Assembly: GCA_964617335.1 (NCBI GenBank)
Contig: CAZTXG010000003.1
Coordinates: 1-64,000 of the forward strand
Source: UBA2658 sp964617335
GTDB taxonomy: Bacteria > Bacillota > Clostridia > Oscillospirales > Oscillospiraceae
Direction: 5' to 3'
DNA: 64,000 nucleotides
In this document: positions 45,258 through 53,869 of the stretch, in pieces
Layout: each line of letters starts with the position of its first letter
Numbering within the stretch: the first letter of the stretch is position 1
Notes under the pieces: generated by a model
The model's database searches: none
Told to the model about the DNA's origin: nothing
What the model saw: only the letters and a program-made list of their open reading frames with translations
Position numbers and translations under genes: made by a program

Positions 45258-45362
45258 ATATATTTCCTCCCTTCTCTGTAAACGTTCTTACGCGGGAAAC
45301 TTCCGCCAGAGGACCGTTCCTTATGAGCAGTGCGAAGCTATATGCACAGACCTTCGCACAGA
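45258..45362 (-). promoter_or_regulatory. Structured 5' leader of rplS, possible L19 autoregulatory element
   Basis: The predicted transcript begins near 45362. GTGCGAAG (45352-45359 on the complement) pairs with CTTCGCAC (45330-45337) in a strong hairpin close to the 5' end. A second GCGG/CCGC hairpin lies nearer the gene. Firmicutes L19 leaders are known; whether this is one needs a covariance search. Confidence 0.4.
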
Positions 45363-45369
45363 CCATGAA

Positions 45370-45398
45370 ATTCTAGCATAAAAGCCATATATTTGCAA
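45370..45398 (-). promoter_or_regulatory. Promoter of rplS
   Basis: Minus strand: -35 TTGCAA (45393-45398), 17-base spacer, -10 TAGAAT (45370-45375). Confidence 0.75.
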
Positions 45399-45435
45399 GA
45401 CTTTTTTATTTTTGGGGAAAATACGGCTTATATTA

Positions 45436-46281
45436 TTAAAAAGCGATGACCATACCGCCTTCATTTGCATAAATTGTACTGATTCCGCCGGCTTTAAGTA
45501 TATTGCAGCTTTTGAAAGGAACCTTTTCCATAATTCTGTCACGGGCTGTTCTGGCTCTATCCGGACACTTACATTGAGTTATAAAAAGTTTGCGGCCGCT
45601 CATATCAAGGCCCTTGCATCTTTCGGCTATAAGCTCTGCCATTTTAGTAATGGCCCTGTCAATAGTAAGAGCCTTTCCCCGAACGCATATGTTCCCCGTT
45701 TCGTCGCCGCCCATAATAAGCTTTATCCTAAGCGCTCCCGTAACTATGGACTGAAGGTGGTTTAGCCTTCCATTTTTGCGGAAAACGTCCAAAGTTTCAA
45801 GGATGAAATAGGTTGAAAGCTCTGATATGAAAGCCAAGGTCTGCTCCACAACATCGTCAAACTCCATGCCGGAGGAGGCAAGCTCTAAAATTTTGTGACA
45901 GATGGCAATTTGACCGGAGGCCGCGCTTTTTGAGCTGAATACAAATATATTTTTATCCGGATTTGCGTCTTTAAACATTTTTGCCGCCACAACGGCGCTG
46001 TTATAGCTGCCGCTTAGTTTGTCGGACAATGTTACAACATATATATCATTTTCTCCGCACTCATAAGCTTCCAGAAAACTTCCCGGAGAGGGACAGGCAG
46101 ATTTTGGAGCATTGCGAGAGGCGGCCATCTTGCTTATAAGCATACCGCTGCTAAGGTTTTTGTCGTCCACAAAGGTTTCGCCGTCAAGCTCTATGGTAAG
46201 AGGGACTCGTATAAGCCAGGAATAGTCATCCTCAAGGTAGGGATAGTCGCAGCAGCTGTCTCCAATTATTTGAAAGCCCAT
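45436..46281 (-). CDS. DegV family fatty-acid-binding protein
   Basis: 281 aa from ATG 46281 behind GTGAGGTG. It begins MGFQIIGDSCCDYP, has the conserved SxPSPGSFLEAY-type stretch (CPSPGSFLEAY), LSGSYNSA and FRKNGRLNHLQ. DegV/FakB proteins hold a fatty acid for phosphorylation by FakA; no fakA is in the window. The upstream gap holds a small dyad but no convincing promoter. Confidence 0.9.
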   Translation of the reverse strand: MGFQIIGDSCCDYPYLEDDYSWLIRVPLTIELDGETFVDDKNLSSGMLISKMAASRNAPKSACPSPGSFLEAYECGENDIYVVTLSDKLSGSYNSAVVAAKMFKDANPDKNIFVFSSKSAASGQIAICHKILELASSGMEFDDVVEQTLAFISELSTYFILETLDVFRKNGRLNHLQSIVTGALRIKLIMGGDETGNICVRGKALTIDRAITKMAELIAERCKGLDMSGRKLFITQCKCPDRARTARDRIMEKVPFKSCNILKAGGISTIYANEGGMVIAF

Positions 46282-46417
46282 GATACACCTCACAAATTCA
46301 AATGTGGTTTTTAAAACTAGATTATGTAGTTAAACCAACTATATTTAATGCATTATACACAAGCGGTATATCTTTGTCAATCTCTATGGAGACTTATATG
46401 GCAGTGTTACAAAAAGT

Positions 46418-47026
46418 TTACACTTTGGCCAGTTCAGAAATAATTTCTGCACATTTTTCTATTCCAAGTTTTCCGCTGTTAAGGCAAATATCATAGTTCA
46501 TACTAAGACCCCAAGTCCTGCCGGTATAGTTTTTGTAATAAACCTGTCTTTTTTTGTCTTTTTCTTCAAGGCGTTTTTCAGGGCTTCTATCCCTCTCACC
46601 GTAAAGCCGGACAATTCTGTCTGCCTTAAAGTCAGTGTCGGCATGGATGAAAGCGTGAAGACAGCTTTCTTCGTCTTTGAGGATGTAATCTGAACAGCGG
46701 CCGACTATAACACAGGGGCCTTCCGAGGCAATCCTCTTTATAATATTGTGCTGGAGAACATAAAGCTTATCGGAAATGGCATAAACACCATCATAATTAC
46801 CGCCTGTGCCCCCTGAACGGGACAAATTGAAAAGGAAGCTGCTTTTTGAGGTGGCATCCTCTCCCCTTTGCTCTACAAAGTCCTCGGAATAGCCGCTTTC
46901 TTTTGCAATAAGCTCCACAAGGGCCTGGTCATAGTATGCATAGCCCAGCCGCTCTGCCACCATTTTTCCTATGCTTCTGCCCCCGCTTCCAAACTCACGG
47001 CTTATGGTTATGACCTTTCTGCTCAT
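46418..47026 (-). CDS. Cytidylate kinase-like family protein
   Basis: 202 aa from ATG 47026 behind GGAGGG. VITISREFGSGGRSIGKMVAERLGYAYYD is the P-loop-like start of the Cytidylate_kin2 family, in which the classic GxxGxGK is altered (REFGSGGRS). VIVGRCSDYIL follows. Substrate unknown; the true CMP kinase is encoded at 24.6 kb. It sits 53 bp after a MATE transporter gene, a recurrent pairing by memory but not verified. Confidence 0.85.
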   Translation of the reverse strand: MSRKVITISREFGSGGRSIGKMVAERLGYAYYDQALVELIAKESGYSEDFVEQRGEDATSKSSFLFNLSRSGGTGGNYDGVYAISDKLYVLQHNIIKRIASEGPCVIVGRCSDYILKDEESCLHAFIHADTDFKADRIVRLYGERDRSPEKRLEEKDKKRQVYYKNYTGRTWGLSMNYDICLNSGKLGIEKCAEIISELAKV

Positions 47027-47078
47027 TTTGCATTCCCTCCAAAAACTTTTTGTTAAAATTATTTTATAAAACCCAGAC

Positions 47079-48479
47079 CTAGCCAAGCTGCTTGTCGCCC
47101 GGAAGCTTCAGCTCGTTTTTTTGCGCTGCGGTAATACTTTTGCCAATGAAAATCGCAAAAGGAATGGTTATTAGAAACGAAAAACCATCGGCTACTGCCT
47201 GGGCCACAGAAAGCCCCTCAACATCAAAAAGAGACGGCAGTATAAAAAGTACGGGTATCAGGCAAAAGCCTTGACGGGTAGTTCCAAGGATAATAGCGCC
47301 CAAGGGTTTTCCAAGGGCAGAATACAGCATATTTACAACTATTACCCAGGCATTTAGCGGCATGATAATACACTGGGATATAAGGCAAAGCCTGCCAATT
47401 TCCACAAGGCTTTCATCGGCCTCGGTGAAAAGCAGTATAATCTGTTCTGAGAAAATAGCAATAAGAGCACAGCCTGCCGCAATAAAAAGCACACCTGCTA
47501 TTGAGGAAAAGCGGTAAGAGGACTTTACCCTGTCATAGTTTCTGGCACCCCAGTTATAGCCCGCCACAGGCATAAAGCCCTGACCGAAGCCCAGCATTGC
47601 CGAGGTTGGAAAGGTCATTATTCTTGTAACAACAGAGATAGCGGCCAAGGCAGAGTCTGAGTATGAGCCGGCGATTTTGTTTATGAGAATGTTGGAGACA
47701 ACCCCAAGACCCATGCGCAAAAACGAAGGCAGACCCATAAGGCTTATTTCTCTTATAATATTCTTGCTATAGCTGATATATTTAAGAGAAATCTTCAAAA
47801 CACTTTTTTTCGCCGCATAGGGGAAAATCAGTATACAGAAGGAGACAAGTTTGGAAATTGCCGTGGCAATAGCCGCGCCCTTTACTCCCAGACCTAGATT
47901 AAAAATAAAAATCGGGTCTAGGATTATATTGAGAACGGCGCCGGAAACCATGCCTATCATTGAATAAATCGGACTGCCCTCCGAACGCAGGCAGTGGTTT
48001 AAAACAAAGCTTGCCGCCATGAAAGGGGCAACCAAAAGGATGTAGTTTGCGTAATCAACGGCATAGCCCATAGAATCCTCGGTGGCCCCTAAAAACTGAA
48101 CCAGAGGAGCTGTGAACATAAGGCCGGGGATCATAACCAGAGCACCCAGTATAATAGCCGAAAAAAAGGCGGTTGATAAAGTTTTAGAGGCCATGAGGTT
48201 TTGCTTTGCCCCTAAAAGACGGGAAATATAACTGTTTGCCCCTATTGCAAGAAAAGAGCCGGCCATCATAATTGTAAGGTCAATAGACATATTAACACCC
48301 ACGGCGGCAGTTGCCGAAGTGCCGAGAGAGCTTACAAAATATGTGTCGGCCATGCTGTAAATTGAATTTATTAGAAGAGCAATTATGGTGGGGGCGGCCA
48401 TCTGCGGAATCAGCCTTGATATAGGCGTTTCCAGCATCATCAAACGCTTTGCGCCCTTTGACCCATCATCACTTTGCAT
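47079..48479 (-). CDS. MATE family efflux transporter
   Basis: 466 aa with about 12 hydrophobic segments in two similar halves. The first has PTIIALLINSIYSMADTYFVS, the MATE N-terminal signature, and the second has AMLGFGQGFMPVAGYNWGA. It probably exports cationic or amphipathic compounds using Na+ or H+; the substrate cannot be read from sequence. Start ATG follows TGGAGGTAAAAG. It has its own promoter. Confidence 0.93.
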   Translation of the reverse strand: MQSDDGSKGAKRLMMLETPISRLIPQMAAPTIIALLINSIYSMADTYFVSSLGTSATAAVGVNMSIDLTIMMAGSFLAIGANSYISRLLGAKQNLMASKTLSTAFFSAIILGALVMIPGLMFTAPLVQFLGATEDSMGYAVDYANYILLVAPFMAASFVLNHCLRSEGSPIYSMIGMVSGAVLNIILDPIFIFNLGLGVKGAAIATAISKLVSFCILIFPYAAKKSVLKISLKYISYSKNIIREISLMGLPSFLRMGLGVVSNILINKIAGSYSDSALAAISVVTRIMTFPTSAMLGFGQGFMPVAGYNWGARNYDRVKSSYRFSSIAGVLFIAAGCALIAIFSEQIILLFTEADESLVEIGRLCLISQCIIMPLNAWVIVVNMLYSALGKPLGAIILGTTRQGFCLIPVLFILPSLFDVEGLSVAQAVADGFSFLITIPFAIFIGKSITAAQKNELKLPGDKQLG

Positions 48480-48538
48480 CTTTTACCTCCATTTATATAT
48501 GTTTTATGCAGGTTTTTATCTTAAATACATATATTTAC

Positions 48539-48567
48539 ATATTATAATGTAATAAATTCTCTGTCAA
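48539..48567 (-). promoter_or_regulatory. Promoter of the MATE transporter gene
   Basis: Minus strand: -35 TTGACA (48562-48567), 17-base spacer, -10 TAATAT (48539-48544). A TATAAT two bases off is also in the run, with a 15-base spacer. Confidence 0.65.
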
Positions 48568-48593
48568 GGCAGGAAAAACAGGCCTAATGAAAA

Positions 48594-49532
48594 CTAGAAA
48601 AGAAGCTCACAAATATAGGCCCAGATTGGAATTGTGACAACACCCAGTAAAATGGAAATGAGCATATATCCTGCGCTTTGAAGCTTTGCCTTAGGCTCGG
48701 GGCAATACTCTATGGTGAAGGCCGTGAGCATACTCGCAACCGGCAGAGCCGAGTAAATAACAACCACCTTTGCAAGCAGAGGCTCCAGCGGAATAAAGTA
48801 GATAATCGACGTTGTAACAGCCGGAATAAGCAGGTTTCGTATTAAAGGCAAATCCAAATACCTTAGTTTAAAAAGTACGGAAAGCCTATATTTACCAAGG
48901 GTTATTCCGCATAAAATCATGCCCATAGGTGAGCAGACAGCTCCTAGGTCTGAAATGGTTTTGTCTAAAAACCCGGGAAGTGACAGACCGGAAATATATA
49001 GGCCAAGGCCAACAAAAACCGCTATAAAAGGCGGTGATAATATGTTTTTTAAATGGTCTTTAAGCTTTGCCCTCTCGCCTTTATCCTCCGGTGATGACAA
49101 AAGGGGTTTGGCGGAGCTGTAATAAAATATGCGGACGGGTATTATAAATATTGAAAAATAGAAAAGCCCAAGCTGGCCGTATAAAGCCTCCATAACGGGC
49201 ATTCCCACGAAAGTAATATTGGGAAACATCATACCGAAGCGCAGAATCCTTCCGGCATAGCCTTTACCGGAGAGCTTCATAGCAAGCTGACCTAAAATAA
49301 AGCAAAGACCCAAAAGCCCAAAGCTTATAATAAGAAGTATTCCGCAGCTTTCTAATAGCTCCTCGGAATAAGACATATCAAAGGATTTTATTATAAGACA
49401 GGGCAAGGCAATGTTCATTATAAAAGAGGCCAGGGATTTGTCAAAGTTTTTACCCACAAGGCCTATTCTCAAAATGAAGAATCCGATTAGAATAAATAAA
49501 AGCAGTTGCAGAGACAGTTCAAAGGCTAACAT
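48594..49532 (-). CDS. AEC (auxin efflux carrier) family transporter
   Basis: 312 aa from ATG 49532 behind GGGGAAG, the normal family size. About ten hydrophobic segments; family-typical SFIMNIALPCLIIKSFDMS near the start, FPNITFVGMPVMEALYG in the middle, and ALPVASMLTAFTIEYCP near the end. AEC proteins move malate, other organic acids or peptides. Substrate unknown. The frame extends to 49598 but without a site. Confidence 0.9.
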   Translation of the reverse strand: MLAFELSLQLLLFILIGFFILRIGLVGKNFDKSLASFIMNIALPCLIIKSFDMSYSEELLESCGILLIISFGLLGLCFILGQLAMKLSGKGYAGRILRFGMMFPNITFVGMPVMEALYGQLGLFYFSIFIIPVRIFYYSSAKPLLSSPEDKGERAKLKDHLKNILSPPFIAVFVGLGLYISGLSLPGFLDKTISDLGAVCSPMGMILCGITLGKYRLSVLFKLRYLDLPLIRNLLIPAVTTSIIYFIPLEPLLAKVVVIYSALPVASMLTAFTIEYCPEPKAKLQSAGYMLISILLGVVTIPIWAYICELLF

Positions 49533-49574
49533 TTTACTTCCCCATTTATTATATTCTGCATCAAAAAGCATAAA

Positions 49575-49610
49575 AATATAAAAAGGGCGGTAAGACAAGG
49601 CCCGCCCTTT
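49575..49610 (-). terminator. Terminator after the SPFH gene
   Basis: AAAGGGCGG (49582-49590) pairs with CCGCCCTTT across a 10-base loop. The minus-strand tail is TTTTATATTTTTATG. It begins 26 bases past the stop codon. Confidence 0.8.
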
Positions 49611-49635
49611 CTATATCTTTAAGGTATAAGTTTAC

Positions 49636-50982
49636 TTATGTAATGTCTGATTCGTCAAAGACGTCGCCGCATTCCGGGCAGAATTTCGGCGGATTTTTGG
49701 GGTCTTCCGGCTCCCAACCGCACTTGTCGCACTTATACAGCGGTGCATCGGCAGGCTTTTTGCTGCCGCATTCAGAGCAGAAGCTTCCCTTATTAACATT
49801 GCCGCAGCTGCAGGTCCAGCCGCTTTGTTCGGCAGGACGGGGTGAGCCGCAGTCGGCACAGAACTTGCCGGTGTTGTCGGACTTTCCGCAGGAGCAGCTC
49901 CAGCCGTTTGCGGCGGCAGGAGCGGCAGGAGCCGCGGGGGGTTGGGCGGCGGCTGCTTGAGCCTGCTGCTGTTGCTGACCCATGGCGTAAAGGTTTTGGG
50001 TGTTCATTCCGCCGGCCTGACCTGCCATGTTCATGCCCATAAAGCCCATAACAGGCCCCGCACCCTCGTTTTTCGCCGCATCCTGCATGGCCGCTGCCTG
50101 AGCGCCCACAAGGTGGGCGGCAGCCATAGTCGGGTCACGGAAGGCAGCATTCCTCTGCAGCTCTTTTATCATCTTTTCGTCTTCCTCGGAAGCATTTACC
50201 GAGGATACACCGAAGGAGACGATGGCAAGACCGCGAAGCTCACGCCATTTTTGGGATAAGATTTCGTTTAGGGCGTTAGATAATTCCATTGTATGCCCGG
50301 GAAGGGCACTGTAGCGGATGCCCATTTCGGATATTTTGGCAAAGGCTGGCTGAAGAGCCGTTAAAAGCTCAGTTTTGAGCTGACTGTCGATATTATCCCT
50401 GAGATAGTCTCCGGGAGCATTGCCGGAAACATTTGTGTAAAACAAAAGGGGGTCAACTATCTTATAGGAATACTCGCCAAAGCAGCGGATGGCAATATCC
50501 ACGTCAAGGCCGATATTTCTGTCAACCACCCGAAAGGGTACGGGGCTTGAGGTTCCGTATTTGTTTCCGATAAGCTCTTTTGTGTTAAAATAATACACTC
50601 TCTGATCCTTGGCAGTGTCTCCTCCAAAGGTAAAACGCTTTCCTATGGTTTTAAAGGTGTCCACCACGGATTTTCCGAAGCTGCCCGAGAAAATACTTGG
50701 CTCTGTGGAATTGTCAAACACAAATTCTCCCGGCTCGGCACAGAACTCCACAACCTTGCCCTGCTCAACTATCATCATGCATTGCCCGTCGTTAACGGCG
50801 ATTATTGAGCCGTTGGAGATGATATTATCTTCTCCTTTGGTGTTGGAGCTGCGTCCGGAGGAGCGCTTCTCCCCTTTTCGCATAAGTACATTCTGGCCCA
50901 ATGATTCACAATAAAAATACTCTCTCCATTGATCGGCGAGAACTCCGGAAAGGGCGCCCGCGCCCGCTTTTAAAAGACCCAC
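49636..50982 (-). CDS. SPFH-domain protein with triple zinc ribbon (YdjI-like)
   Basis: 448 aa. It starts at GTG 50982 behind AAAGGAG. Residues about 15-290 form the SPFH/band-7-like core of the YdjI (virion core protein) family (ADQWREYFYCESLGQNVLMRKG). About 300-350 is an Ala/Gln/Met-rich low-complexity linker (GQQQQQAQAAAAQPPAAP). The tail has three zinc ribbons built from CSCG/CADCG, CSCG/CSECG and CDKCG/CPECG pairs. No membrane span is clear; such proteins act peripherally at the membrane. Upstream, 43 bp away, is the AIM24 gene, its usual companion. Confidence 0.88.
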   Translation of the reverse strand: MGLLKAGAGALSGVLADQWREYFYCESLGQNVLMRKGEKRSSGRSSNTKGEDNIISNGSIIAVNDGQCMMIVEQGKVVEFCAEPGEFVFDNSTEPSIFSGSFGKSVVDTFKTIGKRFTFGGDTAKDQRVYYFNTKELIGNKYGTSSPVPFRVVDRNIGLDVDIAIRCFGEYSYKIVDPLLFYTNVSGNAPGDYLRDNIDSQLKTELLTALQPAFAKISEMGIRYSALPGHTMELSNALNEILSQKWRELRGLAIVSFGVSSVNASEEDEKMIKELQRNAAFRDPTMAAAHLVGAQAAAMQDAAKNEGAGPVMGFMGMNMAGQAGGMNTQNLYAMGQQQQQAQAAAAQPPAAPAAPAAANGWSCSCGKSDNTGKFCADCGSPRPAEQSGWTCSCGNVNKGSFCSECGSKKPADAPLYKCDKCGWEPEDPKNPPKFCPECGDVFDESDIT

Positions 50983-51025
50983 AGCAAGATCTCCTTTCGA
51001 ATTACAATTTTCTTATGATTTGCGA

Positions 51026-51703
51026 TTAGTCCTTAGATGGTAAAAAAGGAATGAGACGAGAAGCAAATTCCCCAATGCTTATGGTCTGGAGATAAACTCT
51101 TCCGGGGCCCCTTACAACAGTAAGAAAAAGGCCTTCGCCTCCAAACAGAATGTTTTTAAAGCCTTTTACGGTTTCGGCGGAATAATCAACTGTGCTTTCA
51201 AAGGCGGCAATATTGCCGGTGTCTACCTTTAAGGTTTCACCGGGCATAAGGTCTTTTGCAACTACGCTTCCGTCAAGCTCAAGGAAGCACAGTCCCCTTC
51301 CGCTTATCTTTTGCATTATAAAACCTTCTCCGCCGAAAAAACCCGCCTTTGCCTTCTGGACACTGGCTGACAGCCTAACATCCGGTGTGGCGCAGAGGAA
51401 AGCGCTTTTCTGGCAGATGTATTCTTTTGTTCCATCAAGCTCAAGGGCAATTATGCTTCCCGGAAAGCTTGAAGCAAGGGTTATCTGTGCGCCATGGCGA
51501 GAAGCGGTGTATGTAGCCATAAACATAGATTCACCGGAGAACATACGTCCAATAGCCTTGCCAAAACCGCCTTTCATATTTGTTTCCATGGAAATGCCGT
51601 CTGTCATCCAAGTCATACCGCCGGATTGAGTGTAAATGCTTTCACCTTGGTTAAGGGTAATGCTTACAGCAGGTAAGGTTGAACCAAAAATTTCATATTG
51701 CAT
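51026..51703 (-). CDS. AIM24/TIGR00266 family protein
   Basis: 225 aa, beta-rich. MQYEIFGSTLPAVSITLNQGESIYTQSGGMTWM, then GEGFIMQKISGRGLCFLELDG and GGEGLFLTVVRGPGRVYLQT are the AIM24 repeats. Function in bacteria is not known. Often next to SPFH or zinc-ribbon proteins, as here. Start follows CGGAGGTTATTAT. The gap to the plus-strand genes (51704-51929) must hold divergent promoters; I cannot fix them. Confidence 0.88.
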   Translation of the reverse strand: MQYEIFGSTLPAVSITLNQGESIYTQSGGMTWMTDGISMETNMKGGFGKAIGRMFSGESMFMATYTASRHGAQITLASSFPGSIIALELDGTKEYICQKSAFLCATPDVRLSASVQKAKAGFFGGEGFIMQKISGRGLCFLELDGSVVAKDLMPGETLKVDTGNIAAFESTVDYSAETVKGFKNILFGGEGLFLTVVRGPGRVYLQTISIGEFASRLIPFLPSKD

Positions 51704-51929
51704 ATAATAACCTCCGTTATTTTTTTATGAGCAGTTCTAACAGGTGGCTTTGCGTTCATAATATCAGAATATTCTTTGTTTGTCATCAAAATATTCAAAT
51801 TTCGTAGAAATATAAAAGCATATGAAGAGCAAGAGCCAGGGTCAAAGTTTATAGATTAAATGTAAATAATTTGCTATACTTGAAATATGTATTATTTTAA
51901 CAAGAAAAAGGGGCCTTTTGGAGGTGTTT

Positions 51930-52427
51930 ATGGATAATATAATTCTTATAGGTATGCCGGCTACAGGCAAAAGCACTGTTGGTGTTGTGCTTGCAAAGCT
52001 TATTGGCTATGATTTTATAGATGTAGACATACTTATTGCAAAAGAGCAGGGCCTGCCTCTTTGCCAGATAATAGCCCAAGAGGGCTATGAGCGTTTTATA
52101 GAGATTGAGGGAAAAGCGGGCACGAAATTAAACTGCGAAAAAACGGTTGTGGCAACAGGTGGAAGCATGGTTTTTTCGGAAGCTGCCATGAAAAACCTAT
52201 CCTCCCTTGGAAAACTTGTTTGGATAGACAGCCCTCTGGCAGAGCTTGAAAAAAGAGTTTCCGGCAGCCTTGCGGAAAGGGGCGTTGCCGCTCCGGAGAA
52301 GATGACCATGGGTCAAATTTTTGATTTACGCCGCCCTCTTTATGAAAAGTATGCCGATGTAAAAATAGATGGAAGGGGCAATGCCCAAGCTGTGGTTTCT
52401 CTTATCAGGGAAAGCTTAAACATATAA
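51930..52427 (+). CDS. Shikimate kinase-like P-loop kinase
   Basis: 165 aa from ATG 51930, preceded by GGAGGTGTTT (a TTG four codons earlier is inside that site). Walker A GMPATGKST (about 8-16), DVD at the DxD position, VVATGGSMVF, and a C-terminal RRPLYEKYADVKID. In AroK the shikimate-contacting arginine follows Phe in FRxxE; here the stretch reads ERFIEIEG, with Ile at that place. It may therefore use another substrate. No other aro gene is in the window. Confidence 0.8.
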   Translation: MDNIILIGMPATGKSTVGVVLAKLIGYDFIDVDILIAKEQGLPLCQIIAQEGYERFIEIEGKAGTKLNCEKTVVATGGSMVFSEAAMKNLSSLGKLVWIDSPLAELEKRVSGSLAERGVAAPEKMTMGQIFDLRRPLYEKYADVKIDGRGNAQAVVSLIRESLNI

Positions 52428-52759
52428 AATTATCAAAGACCAAGGAACAAAAACCTTGCACAAGCGCCGGTCTGACGCGAATTTTTTAAAAATAAATGTC
52501 TTGATATATTAAGAAAACAGCTTGTAATTAATGGAAGTAAACTTATTGGTATCAATTTCCATAATAATAAATTATTAATTTGGCATAATGCCAACTATGA
52601 TTTCAAGCCCTTTTGGTATATACTGGTTATATTAGTCTCAAGCCCTATAACCCCTATATAAACCAAGGGGTAAAGTCCTGCAAAAAGACAATAAAATGGC
52701 TTTTGCCATGGAAGCGACCGTCATGTAAAGTGTGTAAATACAGTTTATTGGAGATTGTT
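52428..52759 (+). promoter_or_regulatory. Intergenic region upstream of lysR1 with a dyad operator candidate
   Basis: 332 bp, AT-rich, no gene. The main feature is a perfect 15-bp palindrome TTGGCATAATGCCAA at 52580-52594. It fits the T-N11-A rule for LysR operators and lies 166 bases before the lysR1 start. No terminator after the kinase gene is obvious. Autoregulation by the LysR protein is inferred. Confidence 0.5.
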
Positions 52760-53689
52760 ATGGATATTAGAGATTTGCGGTTTTTTTGTCTCACAGCGGA
52801 GATAGAGCACGTTTCAAAGGCGGCTGAAAGGCTTGGGATTGCCCAACCATACCTTACAAAAATAATTGGTCAGATTGAGGATGAGTTGGGGGCGCAGCTT
52901 TTTGACAAGGCCGGCCGGCAGATAAAACTCAACGGCTATGGTGAGGTTTTTTATCTGCAGGCGAAAAAGGTTTTGGCCCATATGGAAAACCTATACACGG
53001 AAATGGACTTTGTTCTTGAAAGACAAAGCCGCATGATAACCCTAATGAGCAACACTGAAGCATACACCCCAAATCTCATTGTTGATTTTCAAAAAAAGAA
53101 CGCAAATTACGGACTTAAGGTATCATATGCAAACCGCGAGGAGATGGCTTCCGCCATTCTTACGGGGGATGCGGATTTTGTCCTTTGCGATCCCCCTTTA
53201 AACGAGGATGCTTTTAAAAATATTGCCACAGAATTAGTTTTTCATGAAACTGCCTGTGCCCTGCTTCCGCCGGGGCACGAGTTTTTAGGAAAAAGCTCTA
53301 TCCGCTTTGAGGACCTTCAAGGAGAAAGGCTTATAACAGCGACAAAGGGCGGAGCCATGCGCGGACACGTGGACTCCGTATTTGAAAAATATTGTGTAAG
53401 ACCGAGGATAGTCTGCGAAACCCACGATTTAAACCTTATTATTCAGGCAGTTGAAAGCGGCCTTGGCTATGCTTTTATTTGCTACTCAGTATTAGACCGG
53501 TTTCCGGAGCTTCGCAGCCGCTGTGTCGAGATAGACAGCATGGATAAATACGGTGTTATGGGCCTTAGCTATAACAGGCTTTCAATTGAAAACCGGAACA
53601 TATCAGACTTTAGAAATTTTAGCGTGGAATACTTTAAAAAGCTTCAAGAGCATATTGACAAAGAGTTTGGGAAGAAGGAAGGCTTATAA
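52760..53689 (+). CDS. LysR-family transcriptional regulator (first of a tandem pair)
   Basis: 309 aa from ATG 52760 behind TTGGAG; earlier starts in the frame have no site. The HTH occupies about 1-60 (MDIRDLRFFCLTAEIEHVSK, AAERLGIAQPYLTKIIGQ). The effector-binding domain spans about 90-300. It is closely similar over its length to the next gene. Ligand and targets unknown. Confidence 0.92.
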   Translation: MDIRDLRFFCLTAEIEHVSKAAERLGIAQPYLTKIIGQIEDELGAQLFDKAGRQIKLNGYGEVFYLQAKKVLAHMENLYTEMDFVLERQSRMITLMSNTEAYTPNLIVDFQKKNANYGLKVSYANREEMASAILTGDADFVLCDPPLNEDAFKNIATELVFHETACALLPPGHEFLGKSSIRFEDLQGERLITATKGGAMRGHVDSVFEKYCVRPRIVCETHDLNLIIQAVESGLGYAFICYSVLDRFPELRSRCVEIDSMDKYGVMGLSYNRLSIENRNISDFRNFSVEYFKKLQEHIDKEFGKKEGL

Positions 53690-53869
53690 TTTTTCCTGCG
53701 GCGCCTTATCAGGCACAACATCCTTAATCTGTGCCAAATCAGCCTATAAGCTATGGACACGCAATTTGATATATGATATAATATATATGCTTTTATACAT
53801 AGATTGATATGTAATAATTCATATGGGCAAGATGTCGTAGGGCTGGAAAACAGGTTTACGGAGGGTTAA

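Noticed and set aside
46327..46341. Short dyad TAGTT-AAACC-AACTA upstream of the DegV gene
   Set aside because: Five-base arms in AT-rich DNA occur easily by chance, and no regulator is adjacent.
46418..47026. Second copy of cmk
   Set aside because: The P-loop and length differ from true cytidylate kinase; it belongs to the cytidylate-kinase-like family, and cmk is at 24.6 kb.
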